NCBI RefSeq assembly: GCF_000722695.1
Contig: NZ_JPFU01000015.1
Span: 62,001-126,000, forward strand
Length of the DNA stretch: 64,000 nt
Reading direction: 5' to 3'
Source of the DNA: Streptococcus mitis
GTDB lineage: Bacteria; Bacillota; Bacilli; Lactobacillales; Streptococcaceae
This document shows, in pieces, positions 46,915-56,254 of this stretch. The notes beneath the pieces were generated by a model that saw only the letters and a list, made by a program, of their open reading frames with translations, did not search any database and was not told the DNA's origin. Position numbers and translations under genes: made by a program. The first letter of the stretch is position 1. Each line of letters opens with the position of its first letter.

Positions 46915-48015
46915 ATGAGCGACTCAGAATATATGCAATTAGCAATAAAACTGGCACAAAAAGGGGCTGGTTACGTCAATCCCAATCCTATGGTCGGCGC
47001 AGTTATTGTAAAAGATAATCACATTATCGGACAAGGATATCATGAGTTTTTTGGCGGCCCACATGCTGAGAGAAATGCTCTTAAAAACTGTAGAGAATCC
47101 CCTGTAGGAGCGACACTTTATGTAACACTTGAACCCTGTTGTCACTTCGGGAAAACACCTCCTTGTATAGACGCTATAATTGATAGTGGTATTACAAGAG
47201 TAGTCATTGGAAGCCTAGACTGTAACCCTATTGTATCTGGAAAAGGAGTAAAGATACTTGAGGAAAATAATCTTCAAGTTACTGTTGGAGTTTTAGAAAA
47301 TGAGTGTCTTAACTTAATAAAAAGTTTTAGAAAGTACATTACTCAGCATGTACCCTATGTTTTTATGAAATATGCAATGACAATGGATGGAAAAATAGCC
47401 ACTAAAACAAATCAATCCAAATGGATTACTGGAGAAGAGGCAAGAAAGCATGTGCATCAGTTACGACACCATGTCAGTGCGATTATGGTGGGAGTCAATA
47501 CTGTTATTCAAGACGATCCTTTGCTGACATGTAGATTGGAGGAAGGGAAAAATCCTATCCGTATCATATGCGATACACATTTACGAACTCCTCTTACCTC
47601 TAAAATCGTAAAAACAGCAAATGATATTAAAACTTACATTGCCACTTCCTCTGAAGACAAAAATAAAATAAAGCTATATCAAAATCATGGCTGTGAAATA
47701 CTTTCCATAAAGAAAAAAGGCAATCATATAGACTTATCAGATTTAATGCAACATCTAGGAAACATGCAGATTGATAGCCTACTTCTAGAAGGGGGCAGTC
47801 TAATGAATTGGAGTGCTTTGGAACAACAAATTGTTGATGATCTGAAAATATATATTGCACCAAAAATTTTTGGAGGCAGTGCCAAGTTTCCTGTCGGAGG
47901 TGAAGGTATTTCTTTGCCAAATGACGCTATCATGCTGAAACCTTATGCTTTTTCTCAAATAGGAAATGACTATCTCATAGAAAGTGAAGTGATTTATCCA
48001 TGTTCACAGGAATAA
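46915..48015 (+). CDS. ribD: Bifunctional pyrimidine deaminase/reductase RibD
   Basis: A 366-aa enzyme for riboflavin steps 2 and 3. Deaminase zinc motif HAE at 50-52 and PCCHFGKTPPC; C-terminal reductase domain from about 145 (YVFMKYAMTMDGKIATKTNQ, then TGEEARKHVHQLR). The start at 46915 follows GGAGG. The long upstream frame runs through the terminators and is not coding. It overlaps ribE by 16 bp. Confidence 0.95.
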   Translation: MSDSEYMQLAIKLAQKGAGYVNPNPMVGAVIVKDNHIIGQGYHEFFGGPHAERNALKNCRESPVGATLYVTLEPCCHFGKTPPCIDAIIDSGITRVVIGSLDCNPIVSGKGVKILEENNLQVTVGVLENECLNLIKSFRKYITQHVPYVFMKYAMTMDGKIATKTNQSKWITGEEARKHVHQLRHHVSAIMVGVNTVIQDDPLLTCRLEEGKNPIRIICDTHLRTPLTSKIVKTANDIKTYIATSSEDKNKIKLYQNHGCEILSIKKKGNHIDLSDLMQHLGNMQIDSLLLEGGSLMNWSALEQQIVDDLKIYIAPKIFGGSAKFPVGGEGISLPNDAIMLKPYAFSQIGNDYLIESEVIYPCSQE

Positions 48016-48635
48016 TTGAAGAAATCGGAAAAGTTGAAAGAATACAGAAAGACTCTCGTAATTGCAAACTATCGATTAAAGCCTCAAAAATATTAACGGA
48101 TATCCATTTAGGCGATAGTATAGCAGTAAATGGTATCTGTCTTACAGTTACTCATTTCAATCATCAATCCTTTACAGTTGATGTAATGAATGAAACATGG
48201 AGTCGAACAGCTCTTACTCTATTAAAACATGGAAGTGAGGTAAATCTAGAAAGAGCCTTATCTGCCAACGGTCGACTTGGAGGTCACGTCGTTACAGGAC
48301 ACATTGATGGTACAGGAAAAATCTCGTCAATAAAAAAAGATGATAATGCTGTATGGTATCAAATCAACACACAAAAAGAAATTTTAGATTTAATAGTTGA
48401 AAAAGGATCTATTACAATTGACGGCATTAGTCTGACTGTCGCTAAAGTCTCCAAAGTAAACTTTTCAGTATCTGTTATCCCTCATACCTTGGAACAAACC
48501 ATTCTTAAGAGTAAACAAGTCGGGAGTACAGTAAATCTTGAAAATGATATCTTAGGTAAATATGTGCAAAAACTGATGGATAATTCTCCAAAATCAGAAA
48601 TATCTAAGGAACTATTATATCAAAATGGATTTTAG
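48000..48635 (+). CDS. ribE: Riboflavin synthase alpha subunit
   Basis: A 211-aa enzyme that dismutates two lumazines to riboflavin. Two tandem lumazine-binding beta-barrel domains; it starts MFTGIIEEIGKVERI, with repeats GDSIAVNGICLTVTHF and GSITIDGISLTVAKV. It begins within the ribD end, so it is translationally coupled. Confidence 0.95.
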   Translation: MFTGIIEEIGKVERIQKDSRNCKLSIKASKILTDIHLGDSIAVNGICLTVTHFNHQSFTVDVMNETWSRTALTLLKHGSEVNLERALSANGRLGGHVVTGHIDGTGKISSIKKDDNAVWYQINTQKEILDLIVEKGSITIDGISLTVAKVSKVNFSVSVIPHTLEQTILKSKQVGSTVNLENDILGKYVQKLMDNSPKSEISKELLYQNGF

Positions 48636-48654
48636 TAGAAAGGATGATCAGTCA

Positions 48655-49860
48655 ATGGAATATCGAAAAATACAAGAAGCATTAGAAACATTGCAGAAGG
48701 GACGACTTGTTCTTGTTATAGACGACAAGGATAGAGAAAACGAAGGAGACTTAATTTGTTCCGCACAAGCAGCTACAACAGAAAATGTTAATTTCATGGC
48801 TACTTATGCCAAAGGATTAATTTGTATGCCTATGAGCGAACGTTTAGCTAATCAATTAATGCTTTCACCTATGGTTGAACACAATACAGATAATCATAAG
48901 ACTGCTTTTACAGTTTCAATTGATTATAAGGAAACGACCACAGGTATTTCTGCCGAGGAAAGAGGACTGACCGCACGTATGTGTGTAGCTGAAGATATAA
49001 GACCCTCTGATTTTCGCAGGCCAGGACATATGTTTCCTTTAATTGCGAAAAACGGTGGTGTTCTAGAAAGAAATGGACACACAGAAGCAACTGTTGATCT
49101 ATTAAAATTAGCAGGACTCAAAGAGTGTGGCCTATGTTGTGAAATAATGAATCATGATGGTAAAATGATGAGAACAGATGATTTAATTCAGTTCTCGAAG
49201 AAACACAACATTCCACTAATCACCATCAAAGAATTACAAGAATATAGAAAAGTATATGATCAGCTGGTAGAACGAGTTTCAACTGTCAATATGCCTACTA
49301 GATACGGTAATTTCAAAGCAATTAGCTACATAGATAAACTAAATGGGGAACATCATCTTGCTCTTATTATGGGAAATATAGAGGACGAAGCCAACGTATT
49401 ATGTCGAGTTCACTCTGAATGTTTAACAGGAGATGTTTTAGGCTCTTTACGGTGCGATTGTGGACAGCAATTCGATAAAGCTATGAAAATGATTGCTGAG
49501 AATGGTTCGGGTGTCTTACTTTACTTGCGACAGGAGGGACGAGGAATTGGACTTATCAATAAATTAAAAGCCTATCATTTACAAGATCAAGGAATGGATA
49601 CGCTTGATGCCAATCTTGCATTAGGCTTTGAAGGTGATTTAAGAGAATATCATATTGGAGCACAAATGCTTAAAGACCTGGGACTACAGTCACTACATTT
49701 ACTGACAAATAATCCTGACAAAGTTGAACAGTTAGAAAAATATGGAATTACCATTTCCAGTAGAATACCAATCGAAATAGAAGCCAATCCTCACGATAGT
49801 TTTTATTTAGAAACAAAGAAAAATCGAATGGGGCACATTTTAAATATGGAGGAAAAATAA
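48655..49860 (+). CDS. ribBA: Bifunctional DHBP synthase / GTP cyclohydrolase II
   Basis: A 401-aa enzyme supplying both riboflavin precursors. The N-terminal half has DDKDRENEGDLI (DHBP synthase acidic loop); the C-terminal half has CLTGDVLGSLRCDCG with the three zinc-binding Cys of GTP cyclohydrolase II, then RQEGRGIGL. The start at 48655 is preceded by AAAGGATGATC. An in-frame ATG at 48625 overlaps ribE. Confidence 0.95.
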   Translation: MEYRKIQEALETLQKGRLVLVIDDKDRENEGDLICSAQAATTENVNFMATYAKGLICMPMSERLANQLMLSPMVEHNTDNHKTAFTVSIDYKETTTGISAEERGLTARMCVAEDIRPSDFRRPGHMFPLIAKNGGVLERNGHTEATVDLLKLAGLKECGLCCEIMNHDGKMMRTDDLIQFSKKHNIPLITIKELQEYRKVYDQLVERVSTVNMPTRYGNFKAISYIDKLNGEHHLALIMGNIEDEANVLCRVHSECLTGDVLGSLRCDCGQQFDKAMKMIAENGSGVLLYLRQEGRGIGLINKLKAYHLQDQGMDTLDANLALGFEGDLREYHIGAQMLKDLGLQSLHLLTNNPDKVEQLEKYGITISSRIPIEIEANPHDSFYLETKKNRMGHILNMEEK

Positions 49861-50328
49861 ATGAACACTTATGAAGGTAATTTAGTAGCAAACAATATTA
49901 AAATCGGTATTGTTGTAGCGAGATTTAATGAATTTATAACTTCAAAATTATTATCTGGAGCACTAGATAATCTCAAAAGAGAAAATGTAAACGAGAAAGA
50001 TATCGAGGTAGCCTGGGTTCCAGGAGCTTTTGAAATACCACTGATTGCATCAAAAATGGCAAAAAGTAAAAAATATGATGCAATTATCTGCTTGGGAGCT
50101 GTCATTAGAGGTAGTACAAGTCATTATGATTATGTATGTAGCGAGGTATCTAAGGGAATCGCCCAAATCAGTTTAAATAGCGAAATCCCTGTTATGTTTG
50201 GTGTGCTAACGACAGATACAATTGAACAAGCCATAGAGCGAGCTGGCACTAAAGCAGGCAATAAGGGTTCTGAGTGTGCACAAGGAGCTATTGAAATGGT
50301 CAACCTAATTCGTACATTGGACGCATAA
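49861..50328 (+). CDS. ribH: 6,7-dimethyl-8-ribityllumazine synthase
   Basis: A 155-aa capsid-forming enzyme for the penultimate step. It begins [20 protein letters not shown], with VPGAFEIPL and [14 protein letters not shown], where the conserved His acts. It starts right after the ribBA stop and ends the operon. Confidence 0.96.
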   Translation: MNTYEGNLVANNIKIGIVVARFNEFITSKLLSGALDNLKRENVNEKDIEVAWVPGAFEIPLIASKMAKSKKYDAIICLGAVIRGSTSHYDYVCSEVSKGIAQISLNSEIPVMFGVLTTDTIEQAIERAGTKAGNKGSECAQGAIEMVNLIRTLDA

Positions 50329-50379
50329 AACAGACTCTACTTTTAGACGAATAAAGAAACTTGGTAAAATCGCAATTTA

Positions 50380-50524
50380 ATACTCTATGAAAATCATAGA
50401 GTAAACTAGGAAGGTAACAGCAAGTATTCAAAACACAGCTTTTAGATTACAGACAAAACTGGCAGAATTAGCTCAAAACACTATTTTGAGATTACATATA
50501 AAACTGACGTGTTTTGACGAGTAT
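50380..50524. repeat. Degenerate BOX element
   Basis: Ends ATACTCTATGAAAATC and TTTTGACGAGTAT match BOX termini, and two boxB-like units (around CAAAACACAGCTTTTAG and CAAAACACTATTTTGAG) are recognisable. The cores are heavily mutated. It looks like an old copy. Confidence 0.65.
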
Positions 50525-50551
50525 TCGGAAAAAAGCAAATATTTCCATAAT

Positions 50552-50602
50552 AAAACGCATAGAATCAAGGTTTTTGTGAACACCTGATTTTATGCGTTTT
50601 TC
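50552..50602. terminator. Bidirectional terminator between ribH and mutL
   Basis: AAAACGCATA (50552-50561) pairs with TATGCGTTTT (about 50591-50600). Inner pairs ATCA/TGAT and GGT/ACC extend the stem. T tracts on both sides. Confidence 0.85.
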
Positions 50603-50638
50603 TGATTTTGAAAATTTTTCCCAGACTTTTTTGTACTT

Positions 50639-52588
50639 TTAATATTTCCCTAACTCACGTAGACTAGTATGATTTTCCTGAATGCGTCGGAACATCTTTT
50701 CCATATCCGACTTGGTGAAGTGCACCAAAACAGGACGTCCGTGGGGACAGTTATAGGGATTGTCACATTGAGAGAGCTGATAGAGGAGTTGTCTGGCCGA
50801 ATGGTCATCGATACGGTGATTGGCCTTGATAGACCGCTTGCAGGACATCATGATAGCCAGCTCTGCTCGGTATTTCTTGATAGAAACTTCCTTGGTCAAG
50901 AGTAGCATATCACACATCTCATAGATGCCTGATTCAATCTCTTCTTCTGCCATCCAGATAGGATGTTCACGTAGAATAAATTGATTTTCTCCGTACTCTG
51001 CTAGAAAGACGCCCACTTCCTCTAAGAGAGACATTCTTTCCTTGAGACGGAGGGCATCATCCGCTGGAAATTCAAAGATATAGGGCACTAGGAGTTGCTG
51101 CTGGCTCTGGTCAACATTGCCAATGCTTTCACGGTACTCCTCGTACTTAACCCGTTCCTGAGCCGCATGTTGGTCTATGATGTAGAGTCCATCTCGCCCT
51201 TGAGCAAAAAGATAGGTTCCATGCATTTGTCCAAAAAATTCCAACTCTGGAAAACTTGAAGATTCTTCTCGATCCAGTTTGTCATAAGCCTTATCCAGAC
51301 TGGCTAAATCTAGCTCTGGATGGTCTAGCTGGTCATAGTTAGCAGGCTTTCTCTCTGCAAAATGCAATTTTGCTGGCTTGGTCAGTTGGTCCAAGGTTTC
51401 CTTGGCAAACAGGGTCAAATCCTGCCCTTCCTCAGTCAATTCTACCTGATAATCAGCTACTTCAGCTTGACTAGATCTAGTCAGCTCTGTTTTTTCATAG
51501 TATAGAGTATTTTCTTTGAGAGGGAGAATAGTCTGCTCCACCTTCTCACGATTGCGCACGGTCGATTTGGCAAGATTTTCCAAGGCATCTGGTATCAAGG
51601 TTTGTTCCTTGAGACTATTTGCAATAGCTTCTGAGACCAATGTCATCAGTTCTTTTTCCTTAGAAATTCGCACCTCTTGCTTGGTCGGATGCACATTAAC
51701 ATCCGCTAGATAAGGGTCAATATGGATGTGAATGACAGCCAGTGGAAAACGGCCTACCATAAGCTTACTACCATAGCCGTCAAGAATAGCACGATTGAGC
51801 AGGAAGTTCTTGATATAACGGCCATTGATGAAAAGGCTGATATAGTTGCGGTTGGCTCGGGTTAACTCAGGCAGAGACACAAAACCTGAAATTTCGAAAT
51901 CAAGGTCAGAATTCTCAATTTCAATCATCTTCTTGGCACTCGCCAAACCGTAAATCCCTGCAATAGCTTGACGCAGTTGACCAGTCCCAGCTGTCCGCGT
52001 CATTTCCTTGCCATCACTAATCAAGCTGAAAGAAATCTCAGGATGGGCCAAGCCCAGACGGTTGACAATATCAATGATATGAGACAACTCTGCTTGCTGG
52101 CTCTTCATATACTTGAGGCGGGCAGGCGTGTTGAAAAAGAGGTCCTCCACACAAACCTTGGTTCCCACAGGACTGGTCGCTGGGATAATTTCTTCTACTT
52201 CTCCCCCACGCGCAACGAGCTTAGTCCCATGACTTGCACCATCCACCGCCGTCAACAGAGTCAAGACACTAACAGAAGCGATAGAAGGCAGGGCTTCACC
52301 ACGAAAACCAAGCGTCCGAATCCGAAAGAGGTCTGCTTGATTTTTTATCTTACTAGTTGCATGGCGACGTAGGGCCAATTCCACCTCATCGTGGGCAATT
52401 CCGTGACCATTATCTGTGATTTGAATTTTCTTGAGACCAGCTTCCTCAATCTCAATGATAATCTGGCTAGAGCCTGCGTCAATGGCATTTTCTACCAGCT
52501 CCTTAACAACGCTAGCTGGACGCTCGATAACCTCTCCAGCTGCAATCTGGTTTGCCAGCACCTCTGGCAATTCAATAATATGAGACAT
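50639..52588 (-). CDS. mutL: DNA mismatch repair protein MutL
   Basis: A 649-aa GHKL ATPase. N-terminal motifs [18 protein letters not shown] and [10 protein letters not shown]. The C-terminal endonuclease site [12 protein letters not shown] (DQHAx2Ex4E) and CPHGRPVL show that this is the nicking type, as expected in bacteria without MutH. An extended -10 TGGTATAAT lies at 52641-52636 (minus). Convergent with the rib operon. Confidence 0.96.
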   Translation of the reverse strand: MSHIIELPEVLANQIAAGEVIERPASVVKELVENAIDAGSSQIIIEIEEAGLKKIQITDNGHGIAHDEVELALRRHATSKIKNQADLFRIRTLGFRGEALPSIASVSVLTLLTAVDGASHGTKLVARGGEVEEIIPATSPVGTKVCVEDLFFNTPARLKYMKSQQAELSHIIDIVNRLGLAHPEISFSLISDGKEMTRTAGTGQLRQAIAGIYGLASAKKMIEIENSDLDFEISGFVSLPELTRANRNYISLFINGRYIKNFLLNRAILDGYGSKLMVGRFPLAVIHIHIDPYLADVNVHPTKQEVRISKEKELMTLVSEAIANSLKEQTLIPDALENLAKSTVRNREKVEQTILPLKENTLYYEKTELTRSSQAEVADYQVELTEEGQDLTLFAKETLDQLTKPAKLHFAERKPANYDQLDHPELDLASLDKAYDKLDREESSSFPELEFFGQMHGTYLFAQGRDGLYIIDQHAAQERVKYEEYRESIGNVDQSQQQLLVPYIFEFPADDALRLKERMSLLEEVGVFLAEYGENQFILREHPIWMAEEEIESGIYEMCDMLLLTKEVSIKKYRAELAIMMSCKRSIKANHRIDDHSARQLLYQLSQCDNPYNCPHGRPVLVHFTKSDMEKMFRRIQENHTSLRELGKY

Positions 52589-52735
52589 CTTTCAGCCCCT
52601 TTCTGTATCTATTTTCCTAGAAATTGATTAGTGCTATTATACCATATTTCAGACAGGACAGAAAAGCTCCACCACATAGGAGCCAAATCCCTCCACATAG
52701 ACAAAGCCCCTTGCCAGGGGGAATAAAATAGTGGT

Positions 52736-52840
52736 ATACTCAATAAAAATCAAAGAGCAAACTAGAAAGCTAGGCTTAGACAGTACTTTAGTACGGCAAG
52801 ACGACGCTGACATGGTTTGAATTTGATTTTTGAAGAGTAT
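52736..52840. repeat. BOX element (A-C type) upstream of the LytTR gene
   Basis: Ends ATACTCAATAAAAATC and TTTTTGAAGAGTAT, with boxA core ACGGCAAGACGACGCTGACA. It ends 58 bp before the LytTR start, so it lies in the promoter/5' UTR region. The mutL side (52660-52720) holds two small hairpins, GCTCC/GGAGC and CCCC/GGGG, and no gene. Confidence 0.88.
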
Positions 52841-52898
52841 TAATAAAGGTGTACAAGAAGTGAGATTAATTTTGTATGAAAAACAAGGAGAGAAATTT

Positions 52899-53339
52899 AT
52901 GAAAGTAGAACTACAGATTAGTGAGACTTACGAAGAGGAAAAGCTGATTGTTCAAGCACCTCAAGAAACCGATAAAATCCAGAAAGTCATCGAGTTCGCA
53001 GAAAATCTGGATTTAACAGAAAAAATCAAAGGGAAAATCGATAATCAGGTCTATCTCGTTGAGATTGGTAAGATACAACGCTTCTATATCGAGAATCGGA
53101 AGGTTCTAGCAGAAACAGCGAGTCAGACCTACACCATTGATTTGCGACTCTATCAGGTCCTTGAAATTCTGCCAACAACTTTTATCCAAATTTCCCAATC
53201 TGAAATCGTCAATATCGACTCTATCTCTCATCTCAAGCTTACCCCCAACGGTCTGGTAGAAATCTTTCTAAAAAACGAAAGCTTCACCTACTCTTCACGC
53301 CGTTATCTAAAAACCATCAAGGAGAAATTAGAACTATGA
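52899..53339 (+). CDS. LytTR-domain transcriptional regulator
   Basis: A 146-aa regulator. LytTR DNA-binding domain from about 50 to 146, with FYIENRKVLAETASQTYTID and the closing FTYSSRRYLKTIKEKL. There is no receiver domain, as in the short LytTR regulators paired with membrane proteins. AAGGAG lies upstream of the ATG at 52899. It overlaps the DUF3021 gene by 4 bp. Confidence 0.88.
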   Translation: MKVELQISETYEEEKLIVQAPQETDKIQKVIEFAENLDLTEKIKGKIDNQVYLVEIGKIQRFYIENRKVLAETASQTYTIDLRLYQVLEILPTTFIQISQSEIVNIDSISHLKLTPNGLVEIFLKNESFTYSSRRYLKTIKEKLEL

Positions 53340-53794
53340 AAAAACAAATCTTCCACGACGCAGCTACTGGTGTCCTCATCGGCCTCATCCTCTCTATCAT
53401 CTTTTCACTCATTTATGCACCAAATACCTACGCTCCACTTAGCCCTGAATCTCTCGTCGGCCAAGTGATGACCCAACATCAGATTCACGGTGCCCTGGTC
53501 TTGCTCTACTGCACACTTATCTGGGCAGCCATCGGTATTCTCTTCAACTTTGGTAAACGATTATTCAGCCGTGACTGGAGCATGCTTCGTGCGACTCTGA
53601 CTCATTTTTTCCTCATGCTAGTAGGCTTTGTCCCACTAGCAACTCTGGCAGGTTGGTTCCCCTTCCACTGGATCTTCTATCTCCAGCTCATTATCGAGTT
53701 TGCGATTGTCTACCTCATCATTTGGACTATTTCCTATAAAAGAGCATCAAAAAAAGTAGACCATATCAATCAACTCTTAGAGCATAGAAAGTAA
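53336..53794 (+). CDS. DUF3021 membrane protein, partner of LytTR regulator
   Basis: A 152-aa protein with four transmembrane segments and short loops. DUF3021 proteins are encoded with LytTR regulators in streptococci and in several cases act as their membrane-bound inhibitors (LytTR regulatory systems). Start overlaps the LytTR stop (ATGA), so the two are co-translated. Confidence 0.85.
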   Translation: MKKQIFHDAATGVLIGLILSIIFSLIYAPNTYAPLSPESLVGQVMTQHQIHGALVLLYCTLIWAAIGILFNFGKRLFSRDWSMLRATLTHFFLMLVGFVPLATLAGWFPFHWIFYLQLIIEFAIVYLIIWTISYKRASKKVDHINQLLEHRK

Positions 53795-53882
53795 GAGTTC
53801 TGATAGAATTGCCTAGGATAGTAAAAAGAGAGGCTGAGACAAAAAGATTCTGATTTTAGGAATTCTTTATTATAAAATTTTA

Positions 53883-53987
53883 ATACTCTTCGAAAATCAA
53901 ATTCAAACCACGTCAGCTTCGCCTTGCCGTACTCAAGTACAGCCTACGGCTAGCTTCCTAGTTTGCTCTTTGATTTTCATTGAGTAT
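53883..53987. repeat. BOX element (A-C type)
   Basis: Ends ATACTCTTCGAAAATC and GATTTTCATTGAGTAT; boxA core CGTCAGCTTCGCCTTGCCGT. It is inserted between the DUF3021 gene and the terminator before the flavodoxin gene. Confidence 0.9.
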
Positions 53988-54005
53988 AAAATCGATAGGT
54001 TAGAC

Positions 54006-54062
54006 AAAAAAACGAACAAAACAGAATTCTAAGTTTCAGATAACTCGTTTTGTTCGTTTTTT
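54006..54062. terminator. Strong bidirectional terminator
   Basis: AAAAAACGAACAAAAC (54006-54021) pairs fully with GTTTTGTTCGTTTTTT (54047-54062). It separates the converging DUF3021 and flavodoxin genes. Confidence 0.9.
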
Positions 54063-54072
54063 ATATTTAAGG

Positions 54073-54552
54073 TTAGACTTTTGTCCCAGCCTCTTCCAAC
54101 TCATACAAATCTGCAATAATCGCTGCGACATGTTTGATATCTCCCAGCATGCCTCGCATTTCAAAGTCAGCCAATACAGGGAAGCCAAAACGTTGACTGT
54201 ATTGCTTGGCTGTCAGGCAGTATTGGTTATTAAAGTTACGATTTCCTGAACCAACCACACCAAAACATTTACTAGCATTATCACCATAGGCGATAAAATC
54301 CCCTACTGGTGTCGTCAAAATCTCGACATCTCCGTTATCAACGCCATTTCCACCTTCTAGGTAGGTCGGCAAAAAAACAACATAAGGATGGTCCATCTCA
54401 TAGAAATCTTGGCCTTCTTTGACCAAATCTTTGATATGAATCTTTTGGACCTCAATCCCCTCGTACTGGGACAATAGATAGTCTTTCAAGCGTGTCACGA
54501 AACTCTCAGTATTGCCACTCAGACTAATATAAACTAAAGAAATTGTCTTCAT
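54073..54552 (-). CDS. nrdI: NrdI-like flavodoxin
   Basis: A 159-aa flavoprotein of the NrdI family, which activates the manganese class Ib reductase NrdF. FMN-binding segments: SLSGNTESF (phosphate loop, about 9-17), LPTYLEGGNG and GSGNRNFNNQYC. It stands alone, not next to nrdEF. The start at 54552 has GGAGGTAA. The last six residues EAGTKV are encoded in a repeat arm, so the native C terminus may differ. Confidence 0.85.
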   Translation of the reverse strand: MKTISLVYISLSGNTESFVTRLKDYLLSQYEGIEVQKIHIKDLVKEGQDFYEMDHPYVVFLPTYLEGGNGVDNGDVEILTTPVGDFIAYGDNASKCFGVVGSGNRNFNNQYCLTAKQYSQRFGFPVLADFEMRGMLGDIKHVAAIIADLYELEEAGTKV

Positions 54553-54581
54553 ATTTACCTCCATGATTTTATCTATAATCG

Positions 54582-54622
54582 AAAAATAACTACCAAGATT
54601 GTAACTTGATAGTTATTTTTTG
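54582..54622 (-). terminator. Terminator between the membrane-protein and nrdI genes
   Basis: AAAAATAACTA/TAGTTATTTTT plus CAAG/CTTG inner pairs, followed by T residues in both directions. It lies 8 bp past the stop of the 177-aa membrane-protein gene. Confidence 0.85.
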
Positions 54623-54629
54623 TCAATAC

Positions 54630-55163
54630 TTAGGCAAGTTCTTCTGTTTCCTCTTCTTCTGCCAAGGCTTTTTGTTGACGCCAAATCTTATAGAAAACAA
54701 GGGCTAGGAAAAGAACATTGATGACGATATAGAAAATGCTAACAGCTTTTGAACCAATACCCATTGTCAAACGCATGGTCTCATCTTGAACTAACTGCAA
54801 AGCGTCTTGGAAACCAACATAGCCATAAATCGAACCAATAATGGCTAGCAAAACATAGCCAACGTAAGTATAGTTTGCATATTGCAAATTCTTACGAATA
54901 AGGAAGACAATGGCTACTACCACTAAAATAGCAGATAGCACAATCAAGGCAACATTAAAAATAGAATGAGATGCTTCTGCTACTCTATAGGTGTAATTAA
55001 GCTGGTCTTCTAATTGCTGAGCACTGACCCCTGCAGCCTGTTTCTGAGCGGAACGAAAGGCTTCTTTGCTAGGCAAGGGACTCAAAATTCCAAACAGAGA
55101 CATAGCTGAAATAAGGGCAGACAAGATTAACAAGACCCATAGATAAATCGGTTTCTTTTTCAT
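54630..55163 (-). CDS. Membrane protein of unknown function
   Basis: A 177-aa protein with four transmembrane segments (about 8-28, 70-88, 97-118, 140-160) and an acidic C terminus EEEETEEL. An RGS-type loop after TM1 has SKEAFRSAQKQAAGVSAQQL. In pneumococci I recall it beside the TCS07 genes, which here are reduced to a remnant, so it may have lost its partner. Function unknown. Confidence 0.7.
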   Translation of the reverse strand: MKKKPIYLWVLLILSALISAMSLFGILSPLPSKEAFRSAQKQAAGVSAQQLEDQLNYTYRVAEASHSIFNVALIVLSAILVVVAIVFLIRKNLQYANYTYVGYVLLAIIGSIYGYVGFQDALQLVQDETMRLTMGIGSKAVSIFYIVINVLFLALVFYKIWRQQKALAEEEETEELA

Positions 55164-55226
55164 GATAGAACCTCCTGATGTTATTATTATTTATATTATA
55201 GCACCTTTTGTAAGGGAATACAAATC

Positions 55227-55431
55227 TTATAGTATAGTTTCTACCTGTTTTCGGTAGGCTTTGGGAGACTTTCCGCACAATTTTCGGAACACTTTATAGA
55301 AATATCCAACGTTACTGTAACCAACAGCATAACAAATATCTTCGATACTGTCACTAGTTGAAAGCAAGAGCTGCTGGGCAGCATTAATGCGTTGTTTCTT
55401 TAGTAATTCTGCGAAGGTTGAATTGGTTTAA
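55227..55431 (-). pseudogene. Remnant of an AraC-type response regulator (YesN-like)
   Basis: About 65 codons of open frame read STFAELLKKQRINAAQQLLL, then SIEDICYAVGYSNVGYFYKV and end with SPKAYRKQVETIL and TAA. This is the C-terminal double HTH of AraC-family response regulators such as YesN. There is no start codon, receiver domain or kinase gene nearby, and a stop lies just upstream. It looks like the leftover of a deleted two-component system (TCS07 by position, from memory). Confidence 0.75.
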
Positions 55432-55483
55432 GCAATACAGTAAAACGATTTAAAATTAACAAATCTATAAAAAATTTAGTTTT

Positions 55484-55588
55484 ATACTCAATAAAAATCA
55501 AAAAGCAAACTAGGAAACTAGCCGCAGGCTGTACTTGAGTACGGCAAGACGACGTTGACGCAGTTTGAATTTGATTTTCGAAGAGTAT
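55484..55588. repeat. BOX element (A-C type)
   Basis: Ends ATACTCAATAAAAATC and GATTTTCGAAGAGTAT; boxC core CTAGCCGCAGGCTG, boxA core ACGGCAAGACGACGTTGACG. It lies between the regulator remnant and the ECF S-component promoter. Confidence 0.9.
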
Positions 55589-55617
55589 GACAAGCAAACA
55601 ATAACACTTTCTCCCCA

Positions 55618-55646
55618 TTTACAATCCCATCAAACCATGGTACAAT
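55618..55646 (+). promoter_or_regulatory. Promoter of the ECF S-component gene
   Basis: TTTACA (55618-55623), a 17-bp spacer, TACAAT (55641-55646) with TGG in front. About 34 bp upstream of the gene. Confidence 0.75.
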
Positions 55647-55679
55647 GAAAATTATGAAGAAATTATCAGGAGACAATTC

Positions 55680-56249
55680 ATGAAAAAATCTATCTTAACG
55701 ACTCTGCTTTTTGCAGTTCTTTACTTCCTCTGCATGGGGATTGGTGTCCTTTTGGGAAATCTCTTTGACCAAACTGGAAATATGTTTTATGCGCCTGCCT
55801 TTACTGCCCTTGTCGGCGGTAGCGCCTATATGATTCTGGTCGCAAAAGTTCCGCGCTTTGGAGCCATTACCACTATCGGCCTTGTTATTGCCCTCTTTTT
55901 CTTGGGGACTAAACACGGTGCTGGTGCCTTCCTTCCTGGAATTATCTGTGGCCTCCTAGCAGATGCAGTAGCTAGCCTAGGAAAATACAAGGACCAAACA
56001 AAGAACTTCCTTTCTTTCATTATTTTTGCCTTTAGCTCAACAGGTCCAATCTTACTTATGTGGATTGCGCCCAAAGCCTATATGGCTACCCTTCTGGCAA
56101 GAGGAAAATCCCAAGAATATATCGACCGTATCATGGTCGCGCCAAATCCTGGAACCATCCTTCTATTTGTCGCAAGTGTTGTCATCGGAGCCCTAGTGGG
56201 TGCCTTAATTGGACAAGCTTTGAGTAAAAAATTTGCGCAGAAAATCTAG
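55680..56249 (+). CDS. MptD/Trep_Strep family ECF transporter S component
   Basis: A 189-aa protein with five to six transmembrane helices. The glycine-rich first half (MGIGVLLGNLFDQTGNMFYA) and GTKHGAGAFLPGIICGLLAD segment recall the Trep_Strep (TIGR02185) S components, substrate-binding subunits of energy-coupling-factor vitamin importers. The substrate is unknown. AGGAG lies before the ATG. Single gene with its own promoter and terminator. Confidence 0.7.
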   Translation: MKKSILTTLLFAVLYFLCMGIGVLLGNLFDQTGNMFYAPAFTALVGGSAYMILVAKVPRFGAITTIGLVIALFFLGTKHGAGAFLPGIICGLLADAVASLGKYKDQTKNFLSFIIFAFSSTGPILLMWIAPKAYMATLLARGKSQEYIDRIMVAPNPGTILLFVASVVIGALVGALIGQALSKKFAQKI

Positions 56250-56254
56250 TCAAT

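Larger units (their letters stand above)
53829..54094. repeat. Inverted-repeat element broken by a BOX
   Basis: Arm AGAGGCTGAGACAAAAAG (53829-53846) and arm ACTTTTGTCCCAGCCTCT (54077-54094) are complementary except for two positions. Inside are a BOX element and a terminator. The right arm encodes the last residues EAGTKV of the flavodoxin. Confidence 0.55.
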
